From positions 25,659,001-25,723,000 of the forward strand of contig NC_016131.3 of NCBI RefSeq assembly GCF_000005505.3: DNA of 64,000 nucleotides. The letters run 5' to 3'. Origin of the DNA: Brachypodium distachyon. Lineage: Eukaryota > Streptophyta > Magnoliopsida > Poales > Poaceae. The first letter of the stretch is position 1. Each line of letters starts with the position of its first letter. Shown piece after piece: positions 1 to 11,030 of this stretch. A model generated the notes under the pieces. That model worked only from the letters and a program-made list of their open reading frames with translations. It searched no databases and was not told the origin of the DNA. The position numbers were made by a program, and so were the translations under genes.

Positions 1-1332
1 CACGGCAAAGCCGGTGCATCGCAGGTCATTCACTCGGCTGCAGACGTTGGAGGCCGGGTTGACAAACAAGCAACCTCGCCTGGTGGCAAACGGGACAAGA
101 GTGTCAACTCAGGCCGGGATAAACAGCTTGAACGTTGTAATCTAGCTTTTGCCGAGAGACAGATAGGCAGGAGGGTCGATGACAGTCAGAGTGGTTTGCG
201 TCCCGGCGGAAATCGCTGAGATCAGCAGGAGCGCTACTCGCATGATCAAGGACACCGAGTTCGGGGTCCGGCACCCAATACTGCTGCGAGACAGCAGGGT
301 GTCGGGCAAAACCCAATCTATCGAGGTGATGATCACCGACATGACCGTTACGATGATGGATACTCGGTCTTGGCCGACGAGGGTTATATCAGGCGGGAAC
401 GCGATAACCTCGGCCCGCTCGGAGGCAGAGTCGGCAACAGGCAGGTGTCACCCCTGGATGCCCAGCATCGCCTTGACCGAATATACCTGTCTGAGCTCCT
501 GGAAGAGCAAGGTCCTCCGGGACCATGATGCTTTGCGAGCCGAATCATGAGGGAAAGACCTATTCCGGGTTTCCAGCTGCCCAGGGGTACGAGAAGCTAT
601 GACGGCAGCACTAAGCCGGAAGATTGGCTGGAGGACTATGTCACGGTGGTAAGTGTGGAAGGCGGCAACCGCAGATGGGCAGTGCGTTACGTACCTCAGA
701 TGCTTATCGGACCGGCAAGAATTTGGCTGAACAATTTGCCGGAAGGTAGCATCAACTGCTGGATAGACTTCGAGGAAGCCTTTGTCAGCAACTTCACTAG
801 CACTTATAAGAGGCCGAATCGCCCTCAGCAGTTGTCCATGTGTAAGCAGAGAGACAATGAGACCGATCGGGATTACCTGACGAGATGGAACAACCTTCGC
901 AATTCTTGTGAAGGAATAGTGGAGTCGCCGGCCATAGCGTGGTTTGCACAGGGATGTCGGCACGGCAGCATGCTGTGGCAGAAGCTGCAAAGAGAGATGC
1001 CGGCCACGTTATCCGAGATGATCAGGATAGCCGGCATGTACGCGCTTGGTGATCTGACTCAGCCATTGCTAATGCCGGTAGAACCTCAAAGGGAGCAGCC
1101 GGTATACATCCCAGTCGGGGCGTTTCGGAGAAACGATCATCAAGATCATCGCAACAAGAGGAGAGATGACAGGCCGGATTACCGATACGGGCTAGCCCGT
1201 GTCGCTGTGATTCAGGATCAACCTAATGCCGGCTCAAGTCAGCGTCAGAAGACAGGAAACCGGAAATGGGTCAAGAAGGGTGAGCAAAAGAAGCCCTGGC
1301 AAGATAAGCCGAAGTATATACCTTCGAAGTGA
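1..1332 (+). pseudogene. gag of the gypsy element (5' truncated by window, two in-frame stops)
   Basis: Frame 1 is open from the window edge except for TGA at 217-219 and TGA at 526-528. From ATG 547 it runs 261 codons. The part after 547 has the Retrotrans_gag look: tryptophan-rich helical segments such as PARIWLNNLP and a basic C-terminus rich in K/R (residues 190-261 of that ORF). Both stops sit where an Arg codon CGA would fit the flanking sequence, as expected from C-to-T change at a methylated CpG. The reading frame then changes at about 1330, and the protein continues one frame away as the protease segment. No CCHC zinc knuckle is seen, which is common in this lineage. Confidence 0.75.
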
Positions 1333-2399
1333 TGCTGGATCAGCCTTGTCGTTTTCACATGACTAATCCCAACAAGCCGGCGAATCATACGACGCGGCAA
1401 TGTAGTTGGATGCAACGGGCCGAAAAGGGCGAGGCAAGTCGGCTACCTCCCCCTCCTCCGCTGACAGGCACAAATGCGCAGATTCAGGGACACCCTCAAG
1501 CAAGTAACGCTGTCAATCAGGTGGAAGAACAGGAGATCCCAGGCTACGCCGGGAGAAATGAGTACAAGGAGCACCACCAAAGCTACATGATTTTCATCAC
1601 CGAGCCGACTGACAAGCAGAGTCAGCGCATGCGTGAAATGGAAGTCAATGCGGTGATGTCGGCTGTTCCGAAGTTCTTGTATTGGTCGGAGCAGGAGATC
1701 ACCTGTAACCGAGCTGATCACCCTAAGGTTATGCCGAATCCCGGTGGGTATGCCTTGGTGGTTGATCTGACGCTCATCGGGCCCGACATAAATGTGAAGT
1801 TTACTCGGGTCCTCATCGACAATGGGAGCAGCATAAACATCCTATATCGGGACACGATGCTGAAACTTGGCATTACCGACAACATGTTTGAGCCAAGCCG
1901 GACAACTTTTCACGGTGTCGTGTCGGGAGTGTCTTGTGCCCCTGTCAGCAAGATCCGAGTCGATGTCTTATTCGGCACCCGCGAGAACTGTCGGATTGAG
2001 AATTTATTGTTCGAGGTGGTGGATCTCAACAGTCCGTACCACGCATTGCTCGGCAGGCCGGCACTTGCTAATTTCATGGCTACTACTCATATCGGTTATC
2101 TCAAAATGAAGATGCCGGGACCAAATGGAACCATAACCATCACGGGTAACTACAAGCGTTCAATCGAATGCGCTGCAGCAAGATCGGCTCTGGCTGAGTC
2201 ACTGGTTATCGTTGGCGAGAAGAAGAAGCTGCAGGAGGCTGTGGCGATGGCTCAGGCGGCACAAACTGGCCTGCTGGCTATGACGAATCCTCATGGAAGT
2301 GTGGCTTTCCAAGCGGCCAAAGAGATAATGAAGATTCAGATTGACAGCGAGTTCCCGGACCGCACCGTCATCATTGGTGCCGGCCTGAGTGAGAAATAG
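1329..2399 (+). pseudogene. gag C-terminus / aspartic protease segment of gypsy pol
   Basis: This 356-codon open stretch holds a retropepsin-type site: hydrophobic strand, then LIDNGSSINILY at about residues 161-172. The usual motif in this family is D-G-S or D-G-G-S, so DNGS is slightly off-consensus. A short Cys/His stretch near the start (PCRFH...NHTTRQC) is typical of this family just before the protease. The ORF is closed by TAG at 2397-2399, directly followed by more conserved pol sequence in the same frame, so this TAG most likely replaced a CAG glutamine codon. It overlaps the end of gag by four bases because of a frameshift. Confidence 0.75.
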
Positions 2400-3213
2400 G
2401 AAGGCGAGCTCACCATCTTTCTCCGTGAGCATCAGGACATCTTCGCATGGTCAAATCAAGACCTGCCGGGTGTGCCGAGGGAGCTGGCTAAGCACTCATT
2501 ACATGTCAGACCCGACGTGAGACCGGTGAAGTCAGCCTCCTCGACGCTTCACTGACGACAGAAGGAAAGTCATATCGGAGGAGTTATCCCGGCTTCTAGC
2601 CGCCGGCTTCATCATGGAGGTGCTACATCCCGACTGGCTGGCAAACCCGGTCATGATCGAGAAGAAGAAAGACGACCCAACTGCCGCCAAGGTGTGGCGC
2701 ATGTGTGTCGACTACACCAGCCTCAACAAGGCGTGTCCTAAAGATCCTTTCCCGTTACCTCGGATCGATCAAGTGGTTGATTCTACTGCCGGGTGTGAGT
2801 TGTTGTCTTTTGTGGATGCGCACTCTGGTTTTCATCAGATACCACTGAACCCTGATGATCAAATAAAGACATCATTTATCACCTCGTTCGGGGCTTATTG
2901 CTATCGTACTATGCCGTTCGGCTTGAGAAATGCAGGGGCTACCTATCAAAGATGCATGCAGAAATGCTTGCACGATCAACTCGGCAAGAATGTGCAGGTA
3001 TATGTCGACGATGTCGTCATAAAAACTAAGCAAAGCGCTACGCTCCTGGATGATATCCGGAAAACATTTGCGAATCTGAGAAGGTTCCGAATGAAACTGA
3101 ACCCGGCTAAGTGCACATTCGGTGTGCCGGCAGGAAAGTTGCTCAATTTCCTAGTATCAAGCCGGGGCATCGAAACAAATCATGGAAAAATCGCCGCCAT
3201 CGAAAAAAATTAA
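2400..3213 (+). pseudogene. reverse transcriptase segment of gypsy pol
   Basis: The sequence after the TAG at 2397 continues in frame, then shifts frame at about 2535-2560 and is open as 199 codons from 2614 to 3213. It contains RT blocks in order: WRMCVDYTSLNKACPKD, FVDAHSGFHQIPL, YCYRTMPFGLRNAGATYQR and the catalytic YVDDVV at about residues 130-135 of the open part. It terminates early at 3211-3213 because a run of A at about 3203-3209 appears to have gained one base; the same protein resumes in the next frame from 3182. Two indels and a stop mean no functional enzyme can be made. Confidence 0.85.
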
Positions 3214-4318
3214 ATTGCCAAAGTGCCTTAAAGATGTGCAAAAATTCACAGGATGCCTAGCATCGCTAAGTCGCTTCCTTAGTCGGCTGGGCGAAAAGGC
3301 TATGCCCCTATACCAGCTGATGAAGAAGATTGACAAATTTGTGTGGACGCCACAGGCAGACCTAGCTTTTTAGGAGCTGAAGAAAATGATAGCCACGGCG
3401 CCGATATTGGCCTCTCCAATGGAGAAAGAGCCAATGTTGTTATACATCGCAGCGACCAACCGGGTTGTTAGTGCCGTCATAGTGGTGGAGAGAGTCGAGG
3501 AGGACAAGTTGGTGCAAAGGCCGGTATATTATTTGAGCGAGGTGCTATCATTGTCCAAGCAGAACTACCCCCATTATCAGAAGATGGCTTACGGTGTTTA
3601 TATGTCGGCAAAGAAGTTGAAGCATTACTTTGATGCACATCAGATCCGAATTGTCTGTGACGTGCCTGTCTCAGAAATCATGAGTAACAAAGACGCAAGC
3701 GGCCGGGTAGCAAAATGGGCAGTTGAACTAGCACCCTATACGCTTTGGCGAGATGCCGTGAAGTCTCAACCTTTGGCAGATTTTCTGGTGGATTGGGCCG
3801 AGATGGAGTATGAGCCGCCACCCCCGGAGACTAATTATTGGAAGATGCACTTCGACGGCTCCAAGATGAAAAGCAGGTTGGGTGCCGGCATAGTTCTAAC
3901 CTCGCCTAAGCGTGACCAGCTCAAATATGTACTGCAGATTCACTTCGCAACGTCCAACAATGTCGTCGAGTATGAAGCGCTAGTGCATGGACTGAAGATG
4001 GCAAAGGAGATAGGAGTTCGCCGGATTCAATGCTTTGGCGATTCCAATCTAGTCGTCCAGCAAGCTTCCGGCAACTGGGATGCATTGGATGCTAACATGG
4101 CGTTATACCGGTTTCATGTTCAGAAGATCAGTGGCCATTTCGAAGGGTGTGAGTTCCACCACATACCTCGGGCAGAAAACGAAGCGGCCGACACAACAGG
4201 CCATTCCGGCTGGAGTAGCACTGGAGCATCTGCGCAAGCCGTCTATCAAGCCATCGCCAGAATCGGAGTCCATATTCATCCCGGCAAGTTCCGAGGCCGC
4301 TATGCCTATGGACATTGA
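3182..4318 (+). pseudogene. RT thumb/connection and RNase H segment of gypsy pol
   Basis: Two open blocks in one frame (3182-3373 and 3386-4318) are split by TAG at 3371-3373, where CAG would fit. The first block is the RT connection region (KFTGCLASLSRFLSRLGEKA). The second has the RT-associated RNase H-like region and then a separate RNase H fold: MHFDGSKMKSRLGAGIVL, VVEYEALVHGLKMAKE and FGDSNLVVQQ carry the expected D, E and D residues. Near 4185 the frame is lost; sequence leading to the integrase continues in the frame open at 4080-4451. Confidence 0.8.
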
Positions 4319-5687
4319 CAGTAGTAACGGTTCCGGTAACCCGGGAACTGAGAGCCTGAACTCGGTGGAAGCAATGGCGGTTGAGCCAATGGAGGTAGAC
4401 GAGCCGGATGAGCCAATCTTCACTATTCGTTCTGTGCCGGCTTGGGCTTAGCCGATAATGACTTACCTCAAAGACGGGAGTCTGCCGGAAGAGGAAGTGT
4501 CGGCAAGGCAGATCCAAAGAAGAGCAAAGGCGTACACCATCATCAATTGTGAGCTTTACAAGAGGAGTATCACTAACATCCTACAATGATGCGTTGAGCC
4601 AGGAGAAGGGCCGGAGATACTCCGAGATATCCATCCGGGAGAATGTGGTCATCACGCATCTTCAAGAACGCTGGTAGGCAAAGCTTTCCGGAAGTGCACT
4701 ACAGGAAGCAGAAGATATAGTCAGGAAGTGCAATGGATGTCAGAGATATGCCAGCAAGATCCATATGCCGGCATCCGAGCTTAAAACCATCCCAATCACT
4801 TGGCCGTTTGCCGTCTGGTGTTTGGACATGGTAGGGCCATTTAAGCGAGCGCGAGGAGGCATGACGCATATCCTGGTCATGGTCGACAAGTTCACTAAGT
4901 GGATTGAGGTCAAGCCGATAAAGAAGTGTGATGGCAAAACGGCGGTATCGTTTTTGAAAGATATCATCTTAAGATATGGATACCCGCACAGTATTATCAC
5001 GGATAATGGGACAAACTTTGCAGAGGGGCCTCTCGCACGCTTCTGTGCCGAGAAGAAAATCCGACTAGATGTTGCCTCTGTAGCGCATCCTCAGTCCAGC
5101 GGGCAAGTGGAAAGAGCAAATGGTATGGTCTTGGCCGGCATAAAACCCCGGCTAATCGAACCACTGGAGCACACTCCGGGATGCTGGTTGGACGAACTCC
5201 CGGCTTATGGAGTCTTCGGACAACTCCTAATCGCTTTACAGGCTACACGCCATTCTTCCTCGTATACGGGGCAGAAGCTGTCTTACCAGCCGACATTGAA
5301 CATGACTCTCCACGAGTAACCATGTACACGGAGGCCGGGGTAAAAGAGGCCTGAGAAAACGATGTCGACCTGCTCGAAGAAGCACAGGAATTGGCTCTAT
5401 CTCGGTCGGCCATCTATCAACAGAACCTAAGGCGTTATCATAGCCAAAAGGTCAGCCCGCGAGTATTCCGAGAAGGAGATCTTGTCCTCCGGCTTGTGCA
5501 ATGCACAACCGGCACGCACAAATTGTCACCTCCATGGGAAGGACCCTTCATCGTGAGGAAAACGCTCCACAACGATTCCTACTATCTTATAGATGCTCAG
5601 GACCCCAAGGCGAACAGGATAGACCGGTCGGGCGAGGAGACCAAGAGGCCATGGAATGTAGCTTTGCTCCGTCCGTTCTATACTTGA
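4319..5687 (+). pseudogene. integrase segment of gypsy pol
   Basis: The tether to integrase ends in TAG 4449-4451, and another TGA follows near 4588. The H2C2 zinc-binding domain is damaged: the two His (GECGHHA) and the two Cys (KCNGCQRYA, near 4731-4755) remain, but sequence between them is shortened and frame-shifted near 4690. The catalytic core is open at 4765-5319: [17 protein letters not shown] and SSGQVERAN give the D, D and E. A frameshift near 5205 and TGA near 5352 follow. The C-terminal chromatin-binding-like part (5391-5687, RVFREGDLVLRLV and WEGPFIV) is open and ends at TGA 5685-5687. Confidence 0.8.
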
Positions 5688-6305
5688 AAGATGAGTATCT
5701 GTATCGTTTTTTCCTTATGTCGAATATTTCAATTAAGACAATGAAATTATCCGCCGAGTTTTTAAAAGAAACTCGGAGACTTCTGTATGATTTGCTGCAA
5801 TTATTTTTTGTATGTCGGCATGGCTTGGTTGTGTAATCTTACGTTGATCTAATACTGTGTCGGTCTTGACAACACCCTTCTATGACTTCGCTATTGTCCG
5901 CAATCCGGCTTCATGGCAAGCTAGAAATGGGTATAAGATAACTGTGCACACGAAAAACGACTAAGGAAATAAGCAAAGAGGCGATCCGAGATATGTTTCA
6001 TTTAAGCTTGGCATTTTATGTTAATTCTTCTGTTGCCGGGCAAGTTCTCGGAGTTATCTTTTTCCGAAAGGGTGGTTTTATGACTTTGCGATTCATACGT
6101 CGAACGCCGACAAGGCAGGCAAAATAACCAAATTTGAAACATTTCACTAAGAGGAAAAAGATACTCGGGGACTCGGTCGGGAATACGATAAAATAAACGA
6201 CTTGATTAAAATGAGAATTTAGTACTTAACAAATAGGAGTATGTCGGTTACATCTGCACCCGGCATTCCGGGGATCTAACTATTTTACAATTTCTTTCAT
6301 GCTCC
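5688..6305. other. non-coding spacer of the gypsy element between pol and the antisense gene
   Basis: AT-richer than the flanks, with no credible coding sequence on either strand. It lies between the end of pol (plus strand) and the stop of the antisense gene (minus strand), so both transcripts converge here and would need 3' ends in or near this stretch. Confidence 0.5.
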
Positions 6306-9300
6306 CTATGACGAGGCAGCCGGGTTGTTGGTGTCGGGACTCGGCTGGGGGGAGGCCGACTCCACAGCGATTTCCTCGTCTACTGCTTCTTCCTCCCCAT
6401 CCGTCATCTCGGCATCGGCGTCAGAGAGGGGGCCTTCTACAAACGTATGCACGTCGGCATACTGTATGAAGGAATAAGCCCTTTCCCGGCGCTTAGCCAC
6501 CAGCTCTGGGTCCGAGAGATAACGGGAGTCAGCGCGCATAGTCTGGAGCACATGGAGGTTAATGCCGTCGTACCAAGAGAGTACGAACGACAAAGCCTCG
6601 TCGGCTCCGATGCGTGCAGCAGACTCCCGCCACTCATCCAGCTGGGACGGGCCCTCGGCCAACCGCCTTGACAAGTCCGGGATCTCCACAGGCACCTCCT
6701 CACCGGGCCACAAAGCTTTGAAAAGCTGGAGGCATGCATCCACCATGTCGATGCTGAAGGACTTGAGAGGTTTTACACGGGAAGCAATGCTCACCAGGTA
6801 GTCCTCCAAGTCCCATTCAAATGGTTCCCCCGCCGCCACTGCTGGATCCCTTTTCTTGTGAGCTTTTATCACGGTCGCTTGGGCATGCTCGACGGATAAG
6901 GGAAAATATTCTGGCAGGAGCAGAGAACAGTTAATTAGTCTCGGAATGACAGCGCTACTGATCAGACAGGTAACTAAATGGAGAGGCTAAGCTTACTTGT
7001 TAGCATGGAGTCGATTTTGATGATGTCACGCCGGAGAGCGTCGATCAGGCCCGCCTTCTCGGCATCCTCCAGCTCGGCGACTGTCGCGCGAGTCTCGAAT
7101 GCGGCAGCGGCCTCCTTGCTCTTCTTGACCTCGTCTTCCAGACGGGTTTTCTCATCCTCTCGAGCAGAGAGGGCTGAGGTGAGTTGGTTCACCTCGGTCT
7201 TATGCGCCTCGGCTTGCGCAGCGATCTCGGCCTGCAGCTGAGAGATCTCCTTCTGATGTTGCTCGGTTAGCCGAGTCTTCTCATCTGTTCAGTCAGAACG
7301 GATGTTACAAAAGCCGACATTCAATGTGCACGAAACTCGGATTGTGGGTAGATCTTTACCTTGTAGCTCGGAGACGCGCTTCAACAGCTGCTCCACTTGG
7401 GCGTTATCTCCGGCTGAGGACAAAAACATATGTTAACTTATATCCGTTATGCATACTCGGACAGAGATTGTATATTGGCAGAATATACGTACTCCGGCTC
7501 TGTGCTCCGCCTTCAAGGCCTCGTGCGATGCCTCCAACTTCTTGTACATACCCAACAGCTCTTTGAAACAGGCAATTGATAGTGAATTTCGGGGAATAAG
7601 TGCGGTGCGTTTATTCATGCAGAGCTGCCAAATGAGGAAGTACAACCAAGTTTACTAAAACAAACAATTGATAGTGAATTTCGGGGAATAAGTGTGTGAA
7701 GTTTTTCAGCTTCAGGCCGACTATTTTAAACTCGACCTGAATCTCGGGGAATAAGTGTTTGAAGTTTTTCAGCTTCAGGCCGACTATTCTACACTCGACC
7801 CGAATCTCGGGGAATAAGTGTTTTAAATTTTTTCAGCTTCAGGCCGACTATAAGTTCTATGGCTAAGCTTCAGGCCGACTAATTCTTACTTGCCCTAAAC
7901 CTCGGGGACTAAGAGTATAGATACTATACTTGAGTTGGGAGTTACAGGTTTTTCTTAAGGAAATTTGCATACCTCGATGGCTCGGTCCGCTTCAAACAGA
8001 GTCATCCAGGCTTGGTACATCCGGGCCGCCACTGACTCTGGAGTCGCTGCCGGTGACTGCCCCACCAAAGGGTTTTGCCGTGCCGCCTGCACGGTGCTGG
8101 AGGTCACTTCGTAGTGATCTGCTTGGTTCCAGTCCATGACGGACTGGCCAAGCGACCCCCAGCTATTCCCGCTGCTCGTCCGGAGCGGGATTTCTTGTCG
8201 CCGGCCTGACCGACACGGGGCAGCCGGCCCTGGAACATTCGGCCCCGCTACGGCAGCAGGGCCTTTAGCCTTTACGGCACGGGCAGCAGTAGCCTGGGCG
8301 GTCTTCTCCGGCTGCTTGGGAGATGACGACGGAGTTGGAATCTAGGTAGGAGTTGGAGTCGGCTCTGGTTGCGTTGGAGATGGTGGCGGAGTTGGAATCC
8401 GGGTAGGAGTTGGAGTTGGTTCCGGGCCTTGGGGGTCCTGGGGACCCGTTGCCGGTTTTTGCGGCGTCCCGGAGGCCGGTGCCTCCGAGGTGGTTTCCGC
8501 TGCGACCGAGGAAAGTGTTGGCTCGGCAACAGCTTCACTTGTCGAGACCCTGGCCGTAGGAGTCTCGGATTGGCCGACGACGGGGGCGTCGGCACTTGGA
8601 TCAACATCCCGGGCCGGGGATGTCGGATCCGCGACGGTCTCAGTCCCGCCCACAGCCAGGTCAGAGGCCTCGGTGCGGGAAGGTTGAGATGCTGGAATCT
8701 CGGACGCAATGAATGACCGAGACTGGGTTGCATCCAAAGCTTCCCTGCAGAAGAAAAAGTTTAGCTACTTACTTGACAACAAAAGAAGAAGGCTGACGTA
8801 AGCAGTCGAGGTGAGCTAGGCCTTACCTGACGACCAGGGGTTTAGGCTTGGGGCCACGAGCTGCTGCCCTCTTCCGCTTTACGTTCTGCAGAAGCTCCGT
8901 CTCGGCAGTGCGCTTCTTCCTAACGGCGTGTTTCTGCCGAATCGGCGCCTCCGCCGCAAGCTCGCCCGAGTCGGCTGCATCTGGGAAAGAATGAACAAAA
9001 TCACCTCACTGATAGATGTTGAGAAATCACGGAAGAATGTCGGAGATTCTTACACTCGGTGCAGCGAGGAGCGGTATACGGGATTTGCATGAAGTCCTCC
9101 GAGTCGGGGTCCTCATCGTCAGCCGTCTTGCGCGGAGGCGCAAAGCGCTTGTCGGGGGAGTCCCCGTCCTCTTGACGTTGAAGGGTAAAACTCTACGCAA
9201 GGGAATCAGATTGAACCGGGACAAGAATGCGTTAGGCAGGTGCCGATATACATATATGACTGATACAAACATGAAGCAACAGAAAGATGAAACTTACCTT

Positions 9301-10239
9301 GGGAGCACGACGATTCCGGGCGTATGCCGGCATACCCCATGACCATTCTTCCGACATGCTGGTCTTGGCGATCGCCTTAACCCGGCGCCGAACCTCCGCA
9401 TGGGAGAGCTCGATGGTCGAGATCCTGTCCGGATCAAACTGGCCGCCATAGTGGCACATCTTGTGAACCCGGCGCTGGAGCGGGCACAGGCACCGGTATA
9501 TGAAGGTGGCCAGGAGGTCGTCGGTCGACATCCCATTCTTCTTGAGCTCGAGGATCCGGGCGTGGATCTCGTCAGCCTGCAGGAGGGAGTCTTTCAAGTC
9601 AACAAACCAATTCCTTTTCTCCTCCGGGGGGCCGATATCGAATCCTGGAAGATTAATAAAGTCGGTGGTGGCGTTCTTGACATAGAAATAGGTCTTGTGC
9701 CATTTTTTGCATGACTCAAGACCTTGGATTTTAGGGAACACGAAATTACGGCGAGGAACGATGGTGGCAGCCCCGCACTGCGTCATCATCTTTGGTGCGC
9801 CGAGATTCTCCTTGTCCGGGATAACCTGTGGCCGGAACATAAAGTATCGGGACCACAGGGCGATGGATGGCCAGAGGCCGAGATAGCCCTCGCAGCATGT
9901 GGCGAATGCCGAGAGAGTAAGAATAGCATTCGCCGGGAGATGGTGAGATTGGAGACCAAAGAAATCAAGACAGGAACGGAAGAAGTCGCTAGCCGGAAGA
10001 GCGAAACCGCGTTCAAAATGAGAGAGGAAGACGACGTGTTCACCTTCCTCAGGAGCGGGAACGACCTCGTCGCTGGGAAGCCGGGACTGAACCCCCTTCG
10101 GGATTCATCGGGAGTTGTGAAGCCACTTGAGATCCGCCGAGGTGACCTCGGAGCCAGCCCACACGGCTTGCTCGAAGCTGGTCTTCTCCTCCGCCTGAGT
10201 AGCAGAGCTAGCGGCCGGAGCGCGAGAAGAGGACGCCAT
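6306..10239 (-). pseudogene. antisense spliced gene of the Tat-like element (putative gypsy-type transposon domain protein)
   Basis: Read on the minus strand, ATG at 10239 opens a multi-exon gene. Exon 1 (10239-9298) encodes a conserved block with FLSHFERGFALPASDFF, HHLPANAILTLSAFATC and WHKTYFYVKN, as in the plant 'putative gypsy type transposon' domain (PF04195). It ends at a strong donor AAG/GTAAGT. Further exons fit at about 9168-9054, 8981-8828, 8744-7973 (Pro/Thr-rich), 7556-7490, 7412-7364, 7287-7003 (Lys/Glu-rich coiled coil) and 6912-6306 (acidic C-terminus). Two in-frame stops break it: TGA at 10107-10105 and TAG at 8344-8342. Such antisense genes are known in Tat-lineage elements; their role is not established. 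Confidence 0.7.
7573..7860. repeat. 63-bp tandem repeats in an intron of the antisense gene
   Basis: The string CGGGGAATAAGTG recurs at 7682, 7745 and 7808, each followed by a variant of TTTTTCAGCTTCAGGCCGACTA, giving three 63-bp units. A related copy starts at 7590, where about 30 bases beginning at 7573 are repeated at 7665. The block lies between the exons ending at 7973 and starting near 7556. Confidence 0.75.
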
Positions 10240-11030
10240 TGTTGGGGAAACAGATCTAGGGTTCGGAGCTTCAGAAGAGGAAGCGCTTGCGCGAGGCCCG
10301 GGCTAGCAAGCGGAGGCGGTGGAGAACCGGAGGCTTGGGAACAGGCTAGCGGCGGCAAGCTCAGAGGCGAGTTACCGCAGTGGCGGAGTTGCTCGGAGCA
10401 GCGGCGGCGGAGTGCGTGTGGAGCAGAGGGGCTAAGTGCGCGAGGAGAACGAAGAGGCGGGGAGAGCGAGGAGTGCGAAGGGTTTTTTTGCCCACGCCCT
10501 CCTCCTCCCCTTATACCGAGGCGCAGTTATGGGATACACGTTTCCCGTGATATATGCTTAGTGGCTAACGGGAGGATCGCGCATGATTCGGGCAGTTATG
10601 TGCATCAAGGCGTGCGTTCGGTTGCTGTGCGGCGGGCAGCCGAGAATCCCGCAATATCCGACGGATAATTGTTCGTGCGGGAACCGAGGTTATCTTTAAA
10701 AGCTATATCGGCGTTACTGTCCGACGCGACGGCATGTTCGCCTCAAAAGGCGCAATGGCAGTAATTGAAGCCTTATCCTCCCTTTGGCAGCTGTTATATT
10801 GGCAAATGGGAGCTTTCGCTTATCAGTCATAAAGAGAGAAGGATCTCGGCTAAAAGCTGAGCAAATATCTCAACCTGGAGTCCCGGACTAAATTTGTCTC
10901 GGCTAGCTGAACCGGGAATTACCCCGCATCTTTCTCGGCTAAACCCAAATAGACTGTTGATGGTCTGTTGTGGGAAGCTGTCGCAACCCGACATCTTTTT
11001 AGGCCGGACCGCACCAGCTTCGGGGACTAG
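10240..11030. other. gypsy internal region before the 3' LTR, ending in a polypurine tract
   Basis: No plus-strand gene. On the minus strand it carries the leader and promoter region of the antisense gene. It ends in TTCGGGGACTAG (11019-11030), in the position of the plus-strand primer just before the LTR. Confidence 0.6.
10509..10515 (-). promoter_or_regulatory. candidate TATA box of the antisense gene
   Basis: TATAAGG on the minus strand, about 270 bases upstream of the antisense ATG at 10239, followed by a CT/GA-rich leader. Position and sequence suit a plant core promoter; transcription is inferred only. Confidence 0.35.

Noticed and set aside
1320..1335. Gag/protease overlap as a programmed ribosomal frameshift
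   Set aside because: No slippery heptamer is visible and several other frame changes and stops follow, so mutation is the simpler reading.
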